Below, piece after piece: positions 41,864-53,254 of a stretch of DNA of 64,000 nt. This DNA is from Alternaria dauci. Its lineage: Eukaryota > Ascomycota > Dothideomycetes > Pleosporales > Pleosporaceae. Numbering within the stretch: position 1 is the stretch's first letter; the number at the start of each line of letters is the position of its first letter. The notes under the pieces were generated by a model. It worked only from the letters and a program-made list of their open reading frames with translations, was not told the origin of the DNA and did not search any database. The stretch is taken from assembly GCF_042100115.1 (NCBI RefSeq), contig NC_091274.1, forward strand, positions 2,852,001-2,916,000, in the 5' to 3' direction. The position numbers were made by a program, and so were the translations under genes.

Positions 41864-42340
41864 CTACATACACCACTCCTTCTCCTGCACAGCCTTACAT
41901 CCATCCTTTCCAAGATACCAATCATCACAAAGAGTATTACACTCAACCCCAGGCTTTACGAACACCCTTCCCTCCTGGCTCGGATCGCCGTTCGGTGTGC
42001 CATACCATGGCAGACGCCATTGGACCTCCATGTTGTTGGCCTCATACCCGGTCGCGCCTGTTTAGATGTGTTAGCTTTACATGCGGAAAATGAAAGAAGG
42101 TGACGAAAAGCTTCGTTGCATAGGGCGCAACGTACGATAACCGTGGCGACAAGCGCAATAGTATGGACCAGGGGTGTTTGGGTCGTCGTGGCCCCAGACA
42201 TACGTGCACGATGTAGTGATGTCGCACTTGTTTTCTTGGGGCGTATACACGCACGTCTCGCAAATGGGTTCGTATGGTGGAGACAAGGCAGCAGTAAGGC
42301 TGAGAAGTGCAGAAACTGTGGCGATGGTGAACACCTTCAT
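41864..42340 (-). CDS. Small secreted cysteine-rich protein, EGF-like spacing
   Basis: Protein of 132 residues from exons 42340-42136 and 42057-41864 (intron 78 bases, joining CACRHGYR to ATGYEANN). The signal peptide is about 1-19 (MKVFTIATVSALLSLTAAL). The mature part has an N-terminal cysteine cluster (CETC, then KC, SC and CAC) with EGF-like look, and a second half with WRLPWYG, GRVFVKPGVECNTLCDDWYL and a final C-7-C pair. The RVFVKPGVxCxxLCD pattern recalls a family of uncharacterised secreted proteins of Pleosporales and Fusarium. It has a good TATA box. A role in interaction with host or neighbours is inference. Confidence 0.8.
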
Positions 42341-42436
42341 GATGATTGGCTGAGTATTGGAAGTTAAGATAGAAGCGGTTGTTGTTATACTATAGATGTG
42401 ATGCGGATGTGCAACAATGAGGAGATTTGAACTCCA

Positions 42437-42443
42437 TCTTTAT
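42437..42443 (-). promoter_or_regulatory. TATA box of the second small secreted protein gene
   Basis: TATAAAG on the minus strand lies about 97 bases upstream of the ATG at 42340, a normal core promoter distance in fungi. Confidence 0.5.
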
Positions 42444-43061
42444 ACTTTGACCTCGCGATTCCAGCTGAGCGGCGTTAACTTCAGTGTTGTGTTCCCTCAT
42501 GCGGCTGCATCGCCAAGAAGAACCTATATTCAGCACATACTCAGAGCCTCAGCACCTGGGTCCAGCTAATTCGTCGCTTAACAAGATTCTCAAACGTAAA
42601 GCTGAACTGTAGTGGTCTTACACGACCTCTCGATCTCGTACTGCAAGACATTCATGAATGCCAAGCTATGGCCTTTGAGCCGCAAGTGAGGCAGTGAGTA
42701 CACTTCCATTTGCCAGACTCTACGATGCCACTAGAGGCCGAATGGTAACATGGCGCCACAGAGTATATTTAGCAACACTGGTTGAGTTGAGAATCTCGTG
42801 ACGATACTTGGCTCAGTCATGAGACCTCGTGTTGCTTCCCCGCATTCTTCAGCTGGCTGGTGAAGCTAGGGAAACACGAACATTAGCAGCTTGAGAGCAA
42901 AGCGTGATCAAGTGAGACAAGTCTTCCCAATGTGCGCGAATGCGAAAAGCTAGACAAAGTTGTACGTATTGATAGATTGCATAGCCAGGATAGCTGGTGT
43001 TGCGTGACGCCGGACTCCGTACCACACCAAACAAGACGCGCGAAGGTCGCTCATCGTATCA
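42444..43061. other. Intergenic, no gene seen
   Basis: The region contains the distal upstream part of the secreted protein gene and the 3' end region of the BTB gene; both are on the minus strand. Only frames of about 60 codons occur. Confidence 0.5.
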
Positions 43062-44220
43062 TCATCGCTTTCCCTTCTTGAGCACCAAGCCTTTCCAGCC
43101 CTTGCTATCCTTGATCCGCCTGAGCGCTTTGCTCGCAACCGGATCCTTCGCTAGATCGTCCAAGCAAGCCTTCTTCTCTTCTTCACTATCATGCTCATGA
43201 AACTCGCACCACTCCTTCTCCATTTTTGGCCTCTCTCCCCTCGCTAACATTGTTACCAACTCGAATAAGAAGGCCTGCGGAAGCTGACTCCGCAAAGCTA
43301 TCGTGCGCTCGTCATCGCGATCGGGGTTCCAGTACACAGAGTACATGTCGAGAAAGTATCGGCAGAGCGCTGCATCTGGTGGTAGGTTCTCGTAGGCGGC
43401 GATGACGTTGCTGTGATCGGGCATGACTTGGAGAATCTCGTCATTTGTTTGCCATGCTAGAAGTACGGCGCGGCGTAACTTTGGGATAGCATAGCGATGT
43501 GCGAAGACGTAGAGCGATATGAATCGGCGCTCCAGGAAGCCTTCCAACCCTCTCCACTTGTATGGTCTTGAGCAGCAAGGGCATAATGTCTCTTTTGGTA
43601 TCTCAGGTTTCTCTGCAGGGTTTCGTGGGGGTGGAACTACGGCAGCCTTTTCAGGTTCAGCATCGCCAGGCACTTTCTCCGCACTAGGCACAGGACTGGC
43701 TGCGGGCTCAGCGGTGGTACGTGAGGTGTCTGACGCTGCATCGTCGGTCTCCAGAGCGATACCCCATGAGGCAGTGTCCACATCATCGCTCTCGTTTTGT
43801 TCGGTGACGCCCGTGCCATCGCCCCCGTTCACGTTGACGGCATGGGTTGGTGGGTGTACTTCTTTCCCGCCTTCGATGAGATGGTGTGGAATGAAGCCGG
43901 TGTATAGCCACATCATGAAGGCGTCGAACACATCGGGGTTGGTATCTTCGAGTTCAAGCGTGGCACCCGATTTCTCGTACGGTGAGTCGCTCTTTTCCTC
44001 TAAGCATGTGTTGAAGTATGGCGAACATCGTCGCAAAAGTTCGCGATGGCAACTAAAAGACTCCGGGTAGTCCTTTCCTCCAACTTTCACTGTGATTATC
44101 GTCTGATCGAAGTTCCTGCCTCTGGTTAGCGGCTCAGCTTGGCGAATCTTAAAGTGATAGAAGTACTCACCTAAATGTGTGGCCGAGTGTTGTGGCGCCT
44201 TTGGAGTGCATGAAAGGCAT
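43062..44220 (-). CDS. BTB/POZ domain protein
   Basis: Protein of 367 residues from exons 44220-44171 and 44115-43062 (intron 55 bases). The first exon codes MPFMHSKGATTLGHTF and leads into NFDQTIITVKVGGKDYPESF, the usual start of fungal BTB proteins. The BTB fold spans about residues 18-95: HRELLRRCSPYFNTCLEEK, LELEDTNPDVFDAFMMWLYTG. A long disordered Ala/Glu/Pro insert (about 100-185) is followed by CPCCSRPYKW and a second conserved half with SLYVFAHRYAIPKLRRAVLLAW and a Trp/Asp-rich C-terminal part ending in a basic tail. BTB proteins often serve as adaptors for Cullin-3 ligases or in transcription; the partner here is unknown. Confidence 0.88.
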
Positions 44221-45048
44221 TTTGAGTAGATAGTCAGGTTCCATTCATTATCGACCTACTGTGGACTTCATCGCCGTTATATCTCTATCATTCTAGACGG
44301 GTGATACGGAGAGCCCAGTTTCAGCAGCCGTGGCAGATACATCTTGGCGTTCGACCTTGCGGCGGGTGAATGCTTGCACGAGCTTCAATGCACGGCGAGC
44401 GGAGGCTTAACGGGGGAACGCAGAGCTTGATTGAAACCTGCAGGTACAAGAGGACGAGTGACAGCTGGGCGCGTCTGGGCGATCTTGCAGTGAAATAGGG
44501 GTATTGCCCAGTCGTGCGGGAGAGAACGAGTTTGATAGCCGTTTCACGATGCTTGGCGGGGAACGCATGCCTCAGCCGACGTCTGGGTTGATCAGGGTCT
44601 CCATGGCGGCGAAGCGTAGCTCAGGATCTCCCTGTATCTGTTCTTGCGAAGGCATGAGGGATGCATTGGCGATACAAGTAGATGAGATTAACGCGTTGGA
44701 GTGTCGTTGGTGACGCATGGAGGTCCACGCGTCGAGGTCCCCGCGTCTGGCTTTAGGATCCGTGCACATTCTGACCCACATCTTTCTGTCCAAGCCACGA
44801 TAGACCTCAACACCATCCGGGCAAGCTAACTCCATCAGCAATATCAGCAACATGCGAATACTGCAACCGGGATGATATCCGACCATGTGCTGACGTCGAG
44901 TCGAGATCTTGTCATACCGCATACCGCGGCTATGCGATGTCAGCCCCCACTTCCGACGCAGCTGCCAGTATTTAATGGAGCGTTATCGTGCTATCACAAT
45001 GTACTTCTTCATCTGCCAATCAACCCAAGATTGCCGCGATAATCGCTG
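44221..45048. other. Divergent intergenic region (BTB / aldehyde dehydrogenase)
   Basis: 828 bases lie between two divergent start codons. A 116-codon minus-strand frame (44572-44922) has no motif and no splice partner. Promoters of both neighbours are expected here. Confidence 0.45.
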
Positions 45049-46561
45049 ATGGCGTCCAAGTTCGATACCGAGACCTACCCAGGCAACATCATCAACAACC
45101 AGCTCGTGCCAACGCCTGAAACGCGACATTCTATCAACCCAGCCACCGGCCAGCCACTGTACGAAGTACCAGTAGCAAGGAAAGAAGATCTCGATGCCGC
45201 TGTAGCCGCCGCGCGCAAGGCGTTCAAGCCATGGAGCTCAACACCCTTCTCCGAGCGAGCGAGCTTGCTCCTCAAATACGCGGATACGATAGAACACCAC
45301 CGCAATGACTTGGAACAGCTTCTTACCAAGGAGCAAGGCAAGCCACTATCGCTATCAAAGAGTGAGATCGACATGACATTGACATGGCTCCGTACTTTTA
45401 CCACCATGGAGATCAAGGACGAGATTCTGCAAGAAGACGACGAGAAGATCATCTACTCAACCCACCCGCCAATCGGGGTGTGCGCAGGTATCGTGCCTTG
45501 GAACTGGCCGATCCTGCTAGGCCTGGGTAAGCTAGGGCCAGCGCTGATTACAGGAAACACCTTCATCATGAAGCCATCGCCATACACCCCGTATTGTGAT
45601 CTCAAGCTCGGTGAGCTGGCGATGGAAGTCTTTCCACCAGGAGTTGTGCAAGTACTCAGTGGAGACGACCGACTAGGCCCATGGATAACCGAACACCCTG
45701 ATATCAACAAGATTGCCTTTACAGGGTCGATAGCAACAGGAAAACTGGTCGCAGCATCGTGTGCAAAGACGCTGAAGCGCTATGTCCTAGAGCTAGGCGG
45801 CAACGACGCAGCGATTGTGTGTGAAGACGTGGACATTGACAAATGCCTCCCGAAGATTGCGACGCTGAGTTTCCTCAACTCAGGCCAGATCTGCATGTTG
45901 ACAAAGCGCATATACATTCACGAGAAGATATACGACTCTTTCCGCGACAAGATGGTTGAGTTTACAAAGAACAATATCAAGACGGGTGCCGGCACGGAAG
46001 AGGGCGTCGTCGTAGGACCTGTGCAGAACAAGATGCAGTAAGCACCCTCTCATTCAGTCAGCTGCTGCCACGCAAGACTTACCCCCGTCTAGATTCGACA
46101 AAGTCAAAGACATGTACGACCAAGTCACAACCCAGAAATGGACTACAGCCCTAGCAGGCACCGTGACCTCGTCGCCAAACGGCTACTTCATAACCCCTGC
46201 CATCATCGACAACCCACCCGAAGATTCCCGCATCGTCCAGGAAGAACCGTTTGGTCCCATCGTTCCATTGCTCAAATGGAACGACGAAGACGACGTTATC
46301 GACCGAGCGAATGCACTGAAGACGGGATTAGGCGCATCAGTCTGGTGCAAAGACCTCACGCGCGCGGAGAAGATGGCGAGGAGGCTAGAGGCAGGGAGTG
46401 TATGGGTGAACTCTCATTTTGATGTTGATGCCAGAGTTCCCTTCGGCGGGTGGAAAGAGAGCGGAGTGGGCATGGAGTGGGGAATGGAAGGTTTGAAGAG
46501 CTACACTAATAGCAGGAGTTTGTGGGTGTGGAAGCAGGTCTTCCGACCAACTGGTGAGTGA
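45049..46561 (+). CDS. Aldehyde dehydrogenase (NAD(P)-dependent)
   Basis: Protein of 485 residues from exons 45049-46037 and 46093-46561; the 55-base intron joins PVQNKMQ to FDKVKDMYD. It oxidises an aldehyde to the acid. Conserved features are VPWNWPI (cofactor loop), KPSPYTP, the FTGS turn, the base Glu248 in LELGGND, the nucleophile Cys282 in NSGQIC, and the EEPFGPIVPL and PFGGWKESG blocks near the end. No targeting signal. It resembles the fungal branch close to betaine-aldehyde/vanillin-type enzymes, but the substrate is not readable. It does not sit in an obvious biosynthetic cluster. Confidence 0.95.
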
Positions 46562-47339
46562 GTATACGCCGTTGGAGCAGCAAGATGAGAAGAAGTAAGC
46601 GACGAAGATGAGCTCATCAGGAAAAGTCCGTAGTGCTTACTCCGAGACATCCTACCGAGGAGGCAGCTGACAGAAATTACCTTTGGGCCAAACTCAATCC
46701 TTTTTTCTTAGTATTACTCCTGGAACTCATGTGCATGAAACAGTATGGAAATAAACGGATGTCGTGCACGACTGGTGGGGGATTTATTTTCCGATGCAAG
46801 TCGCAGCGAATCACACCTCTCCCCTACTGCCGGTCAATACCGACTTGGCGTCATCCCGCTCCTATTTAGTATAACGCTAGAGCGGTAATGGACAATCGAA
46901 TGCCTTGAACAGACTCGCCCACTTTACATAGCTCGTACTTGCTTGCTTTCCTTTTGTTTAGCTTCCCCCTGGGGTAGCAGTGATGAATGGGGTAGCTTGT
47001 CTCGACCAGACTGAAACAAGGAAGCCGCTCGATGTTGTATCGCTAGCTACTTGGCACATGATGTTGTCATGTCGCTCGATCCTAGAACACAGTGTATATC
47101 CCATACGTTTCATCGCAGCCGGCGGTACTTACGGGTCAAGTCAGGGCCGACGACATGAACGCGAGATGCGAAGGAAAAGCGCCAAGCAGTGCTCTAGTAA
47201 GGTAATCTAATTGTAAACCGGACCAGAGCCAATTCCTCCGCTCAAGGATGTGAGCGCATAGTGGTGCAAGTGGCCCCCATAAAGGAAGCGTCCGGCTGCA
47301 CTCCATCGACCACGCAACCTCAGTCCTTCTCTATCCAAC
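46562..47339. other. Intergenic, GH43 promoter region
   Basis: No supported gene. A CATAAAG element near 47278 lies about 60 bases upstream of the GH43 start and could serve as its TATA box. Short frames only. Confidence 0.45.
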
Positions 47340-48305
47340 ATGCTCTCTTCGCTAAAATACCTCCTCGGAGGCGCCCTGGCCATCCTATCCCTCACCCCCA
47401 GCGTCAATGGCCAGACCTACCCCAACCCGGGACGAGTCTCCGGCAGCACCTTCGTCCATGACCCGACCGTAGTCAAGACGCCCAACGGCCAATACCTCAT
47501 GGCCTACACGGCACCGGGCATCGCGCTCAAGACATCCACCGACCGCACCGTGTGGCGCGATGCGGGCCTCGCCTTCAACAACGCAAACGCGCCGTGGACC
47601 CAGCCCTACACCGGCGGCACCGCCGAGAACCTCTGGGCCCCAGACCTCTCGTACCGCAACGGCAGGTACTACATGTACTACTCAGCGTCGACGTTTGGCT
47701 CGCGCAAGTCCGCCATCTTCCTGGCTACTAGCACCACGGGCGCAGCGGGGTCGTGGACCAACGCGGGTGTCGTTATTGAAACGAACGAGAACAGCGCGTA
47801 CAATGCTATTGACCCCAACTTGATCGTCGACGCGTCAGGAAACTGGTGGTTGTCGTTTGGTTCTTTTGGAAACGGACTCAAGTTGATTTCGATCAACCCG
47901 AGGACCGGCATGCGCTCAGGCTCCAACATCGTCAGCATTGCTAGCCGCGGAAGCAACGGTGCCATTGAGGCGCCTGTTATTGTGAGGAACGGAAACTATT
48001 ACTATCTCTGGGTGTCGTTCGATAGGTGCTGCCAGGCTGCTGCTAGTACCTACAACATCAGGGTTGGTCGATCGACTAACATTCAGGGACCGTATGTTGA
48101 CCGCAACGGCGTGAACATGATGTCGGGTGGTGGTACCGTGGTTTTGGCGTCTCATGGCACCATTCGTGGACCGGGTCACAACACTGTCTTCAAGGACAAT
48201 GACGCTGATGTGCTTGTCTACCACTACTACAGGCAGTCTGATGGCCAGGCGCAGTTGGGAATCAACCTCCTTCGTTACGATAACGGCTGGCCTGTTGCCT
48301 ATTAA
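47340..48305 (+). CDS. Secreted GH43 endo-1,5-alpha-L-arabinanase
   Basis: Single-exon protein of 321 residues with a signal peptide (about 1-24, ending SVNG). It is expected to cut the arabinan side chains of pectin outside the cell. The five-bladed propeller enzyme signatures are seen: catalytic Asp in VHDPTVVK (about 41), TAENLWAPDLSYRNGRYYMY, the second Asp in AIDPNLI, the catalytic Glu in AIEAPVIVRNGNYYYLW, and RGPGHNTVF near the C-terminus. Length is as in AbnA-type enzymes without an added binding module. Together with the rhamnosidase at 59 kb it indicates pectin use. Confidence 0.95.
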   Translation: MLSSLKYLLGGALAILSLTPSVNGQTYPNPGRVSGSTFVHDPTVVKTPNGQYLMAYTAPGIALKTSTDRTVWRDAGLAFNNANAPWTQPYTGGTAENLWAPDLSYRNGRYYMYYSASTFGSRKSAIFLATSTTGAAGSWTNAGVVIETNENSAYNAIDPNLIVDASGNWWLSFGSFGNGLKLISINPRTGMRSGSNIVSIASRGSNGAIEAPVIVRNGNYYYLWVSFDRCCQAAASTYNIRVGRSTNIQGPYVDRNGVNMMSGGGTVVLASHGTIRGPGHNTVFKDNDADVLVYHYYRQSDGQAQLGINLLRYDNGWPVAY

Positions 48306-48593
48306 ACCAGGATTGTTCCTGGAGCGGGTTGTCATGATTTGGCACCGGGTCTTACGTTTCAATGAGCCTGCTGAGCTATTGAACGGACGATCGGGAACGA
48401 GTATTTTCTCTGCACATATTTTTACCGTTGTACATAACTTTTGGAATCGTACGTATTAATGCTTCAATCATATGTTGCAGTGTTTGCATAACGACTTGAC
48501 GATGCCTTGGAAGGAGGCTCGTGGGTAGCTTGGTTGTGTGCTGTTGAAGCGAATGGCGAGAGGCGTGTAGCAGACATGATTCCATCTCATCAA

Positions 48594-51500
48594 CTAAACC
48601 TTGCCGCCCCATTCTCTCCACCATTCGTATAATGCGATACCACCCGCAGTTTGAACATCTGTTGAGAATTTTAGCACAGATTCTGGAAGTAGCCCAAGGG
48701 CTTCCGAAACATTTCCACTTACTCAAACTCCTCGTAACCCCAACAGTCTTGATCTCGACATTCCGATCAATAACAGCCAGCACCTCCGCTGAAATTCCTT
48801 CCTTCTCACTGCCGAGCACCAAACAACACTTCTTCGGCAGCGTACCAATATCCTGGCTCCTAATTTCTTTCTTGGTCTTCGCCACATCACCCTCGATGGC
48901 ACTCGCCACATGACTCTCGCCACTCTCAGTCCCCAATATCCCACTTCGATCCGTCTGCTCGATTCCAACAACCTCATATCCCTTGCTCTTCGCATCTAGC
49001 AGGAACGCCGGCACATTGACCTCCTTTAGTTCTTTGATCGACAAGTGCTTTTCCGAGCGCACACTCGTAGCTTTAAAGTCCTTGTGCGCGACTTTCTTGA
49101 GATCATCAATGTACAAACTCTCGAGGCCAAAAGATTCTGATATACGGGACAAACCACCGAGGTTGGTCGGGTTGTCGATCAAGGATGCTACAAGCATGAC
49201 AGAGGCAGGACGTTGGTTTTGCGCGCTGGGCGGGCCGCTGGGCGGATGGAGATTGTCGAGATCGATGCCGGCTTTGGTTTGGAGGGTGATTTGGCCGGTC
49301 GGTTCAGGTTTCGAGGTAGCTGAGTTTGGTGCTGCTGGTGCGACGACGTCGAAGTTAGTTGCTGTTTGTTCTCCGAGATGCATATGCGCCGAAGGTCGGT
49401 TCGCGTGGCTTGACCGGTCCTCGTGCTCAAGAGTCTCAAAGTCTGCGCGTGTAACAATCTCTTCTTCTGGTGTTTCGATTGACAAGTACCGTCCTTGGAA
49501 GATGCCTGCGAGGGTGAAGTCTTGTTCAATGTCGACCTTCAGTGTTCTTATCGTCCACGGAGAAGCATTGAACTTGTCCAGTCGGCGGATGAAAGCGTTC
49601 ATCCCTGCGAACGCAGTATTGTCCACAACATCCTTCCAGCCCTTGATAATGGCTAGCTCAAAGACCAGCGGGAAAGCGAAGTTTGCTTCGTGGCGGATCT
49701 GGACTTTGGGGCTTGCAGAATACGCATTCAACTCAGTCATGAGCTTGACAGCAAAGTCCTGAGACTCGTATGGAGCAACGAGAAGACCAAGCTTAATCAG
49801 ACTGGCGATATGAACAGGGCTGTATTCTTCCAGATCCCCGAGCTCTTTGACGATTCGAAGAGACTTGCCTGGGAATTGACGATAAATGCGCGCAATTGTC
49901 CATTCGAGCAGGTAACGGTACCTTGGCCATGATTCTAGTGTCAAGGCGTGTGTAAGACCGTCGAGATATGCGTCTACATCAGATTCCATTACGCAGTAGT
50001 GGCTCATCAGCAGCATCGATTGTAGCTGGAATGTCCTTTTCCATGGGCTCTTGACAGCGACTGGCGGTTTCTGATCCTTCCAGGGTTCTAGCAGCTGGTC
50101 GAATATCCTTCGAGCAGTGCTTATTTGCTCTTTTGGGAAGCGTCGTAGGAGATCTATAACAGCCGCGTATGCATGCCATTCTCGCATACCATAGTACGAA
50201 GCATACGTTCGGTGTGGTAAGTATTGCTGCAGCTTATCGGCAGCGGCAACCTCGAACAAGAATTCGGGTCTGATCGATGCCGGATCATTTATGAAGTCAA
50301 GGATGTAGTCTTCGAAGGGAAGAATGGAGACGATGGATGGATTTGTAAATGCGGCTTTGCGTAGTGTTTGAGCGAGCACTGCTAGAACGTAGGATCTTCC
50401 TTTGGATAGCTTCGTGAGACGCAGCATGGCTTTAGAGAGGAGGGTAGTGAGGTCTAACTCCGAGCCGTGCTCTCCTTGGCTACTTGTGACGCAAACATTG
50501 ATGCAGGTCGGATGAAACAGCAACGGTGGTAGATGTACAGCGAACGGTCGGATGAAGTCGCGAATCTCTGCCTCTTCCCAGAGTGCTGCTAGTATGGTGT
50601 GCAAATCATCAGAACTGACGTTCGCTACGTCCGTCCGGTCGAGCAGCTCGATCATGCTTTTACAAGCTGGCGCGAAGGCGGGCCCTTGTATGCAGCTGTG
50701 TTTCGAGTTGTGGAGATCATTCAAGAAAGAATCAAAAGTGAGCAACCCGCTGTCGCTTTTCGTCATAGACACTGGCAACTCAGACTGATCTACTGGGTTC
50801 TCTAGCTTCTGGCATTTGGCGCGTAGAGTTTCGCTCGTGGGTATATCCATCGCCTCTAGATCAGGGTCGAGAAGATCGCAGAGCTTCCGGCAGTGGATGC
50901 TGTGCAGGTCGCTTGCTACCTCGGGCATACCAGGCAGTCGCGACAGGCTTAGAATCTCTGTGATCTCTGAGATATCCAGCTTGTGATGCGAAGCACTTCG
51001 CTCGCGCCGCACCTTTAGGCCCTGAATGAGGCCATGCAGCAAGTACAATATTGCTGGTTGGAATATTTTACCGCCAGCATTCATGATGTAGCGAACAACG
51101 CCGAGGATGATTGCACGGCCATTACGGTTGTCGACGCCAGTCTCGGTAACGGTGTAGTCCATCGAAGGGACAAAGGGTGGGCTGTCGTCCGTGTCGGATA
51201 CGAAGTGAGAGACGACAGCGGCGAGTCTTTCTCCGTGGGCGCACTTTGTCGACGATCGTGTAGCAGTCAGAGTCGACGTGAAGAGACCGCCATCCATTGC
51301 CCAGGGCAGAAATCCATCGAATAAAAAGTTGATGTGACCATTCAAGTCACCACGGCACTGCGCAGCGAAGGTCAGCACGAGTCAAGCGATTTGACAGGGG
51401 TGACCACTGAAAAAAGGAATGTCACTAACCTGTATGACGAAATCCATGTACCAACTGCCAATCATCTTTCTGACGCTCTCTTGAATCAATGGGTTCAAAG

Positions 51501-52536
51501 CTGCAGTAAGCAGCGTTGTTGTCATGGCCGGGGTAATCCTGGAAACATTCATTTCTGAAGAAGATGCAAGAAGGTTTGTCATGGATTTCAAGCAATCCTC
51601 GACTTGTCCAGAGTACCGGTGCAGCACGATCGTCTCAAACAGCGTCGAGTACAGATCGTACTGCTCGCGGTCTTGTTTGCTAGCATCGTATCGCATTGTT
51701 GGTGTGTCGATGGGACTAGATGCAGCAAGGAAAGACTGCCGAATAATCCCAAGACAGTACTTGCGCTGGTCAGCATGGCCCTTTACAAGACCCAGTCTAA
51801 GCTTTCTCCAGTACTCCTCGTCGCTCACGCATTCCAACTTGATGCCACCGGAAGCGGCCAGAGATATCCATTGGAACCAAGTCCGATAGATCTTGCTGGA
51901 GCGAGCAGCGAAACACCCCATATCGAGAGCGTTGAGTCGGTCCCATATTGACTGATCTACGATGTCGTCGAGATGGGCGAGCGAGTCGTCCTTTTTGCTC
52001 TTTAGAAGCGAAAAGAAAGCGGACAACGTATCATGCGCCGTGTCATCGAGCCCGTCAATACCGATGAAATTTGACAGAAGAGGGAGAGTCCAAGGATCGA
52101 CCATGTGTGAATACGCGGTTGGTATCCAGAAGGAGCACTTGAGAAAGTCAAGGTAGGCCTTTGCACAATGAGGACTATCCGGATGCGGTTCGCTAGATGA
52201 GAGATCTTCAACCAGAGTAGAGAGTCTGTGGTTGAGCTTAGAGCTGAGGAGGGAGGCAGCAAATGACCCGTGGCTATGGCATATCTCAGCAATCTCGTAT
52301 AGATGCTGGGATGCCTGTTCGTCGACTAGGCAGTCTAGGACGGTATCCCATAATTCTGCATGCTGCGAAACATCGCCCTCTTCTTGACTGGCGCTTTCGG
52401 AGGGCAGCAGGCGCACGCAGATATCGAGCGTATTGATGTCAACACCCGGCGCGGCTTTCAATTTGGCCAGACTGCCTTGGAACGCTGCTTTCCTGGTTTG
52501 CTCGTCTAGGAGACTGAGCACCGCAGCCGTAGCCAT
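48594..52536 (-). CDS. trm3: tRNA (guanosine-18-2'-O)-methyltransferase Trm3 (SpoU family)
   Basis: Protein of 1268 residues from exons 52536-51430, 51357-48723 and 48658-48594 (introns 72 and 64 bases). Trm3 puts the 2'-O-methyl group on G18 in the D-loop of tRNAs, in the cytosol. A very long helical N-terminal part (about 1-1050) has no clear catalytic features, as in the TARBP1/Trm3 group. The C-terminal SpoU (SPOUT) domain (about 1090-1268) shows the three motifs: LIDNPTNLGGLSRISESFG (Asn/Arg), CCLVLGSEKEGIS, and VQTAGGIALYEW. The last motif is completed only by the third exon of 65 bases. Start at 52536 begins MATAAVLSLLDEQTRK. Confidence 0.92.
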
Positions 52537-53254
52537 GTCTGGTAGGCTTGAACCTTGAGAAAATAAGCAAAGCTTTGCTGGTGAGGTTCAGGGCGGGTGT
52601 GGTGTTGCTAAATGCATTGTTAGAGTTCACGCTGCAGGGTCGACACCAGTCACATTTTGCGCCCGCTCCAGAGGGAAAATTTAGTCGCTGCTTCGGTGCG
52701 GCGATGCGCAACTGGCCGGAGCCGCATTCTCGACAACACGACTCCAACAGCACATGGGATGGATGACGATATATGCAGAGCCCCCAAGAAAAGAGGAGGG
52801 ATGCTTTGCGTGGACAGTCTGGCAGAGGGCTTCACCGTATGTTGGCGCCCTATGCAGATGACTGGACGCTTGCTTTTGCGCTGGCGGCCCAGTCCCCGCC
52901 CGTGTAATCGTATGGAGATGAGGAATACTGTGGATACACACCGGAACGTACGCGGAGACGGATGTAAGCTACACGCGCACTGTCGTGTGAGGTCTCATTA
53001 ATTGCAGCCCTCAGGTCTCGTCGCGTCGCGCTGTGGAGGCGCGGGCGCGTCTTGGTGGGGAGCTTGGCAGTGACGTGGTATCGATCGCGGAGGCAACGGA
53101 GTGTTGACAGAGGCCAAACATTGGCAGCGAGTCATGGACAGGGCGATCCGTGCAGCACATGCCAACACCGCCTATGCACCGCGCACACCTCCACCGGTCG
53201 CAACAGCTCTGGGATTCTTGCTGCCTCATATTAGACCATATATTGGACGCGACA
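52537..53254. promoter_or_regulatory. Divergent promoter region (trm3 / kinesin)
   Basis: 718 bases lie between two divergent genes. GC-rich, with no strong TATA box; the last part forms the kinesin leader, where several in-frame ATGs make its start uncertain. Confidence 0.5.

Noticed and set aside
44572..44922. 116-codon minus-strand frame between BTB and aldehyde dehydrogenase genes
   Set aside because: No motif or splice-consistent extension; lies in a divergent promoter region.
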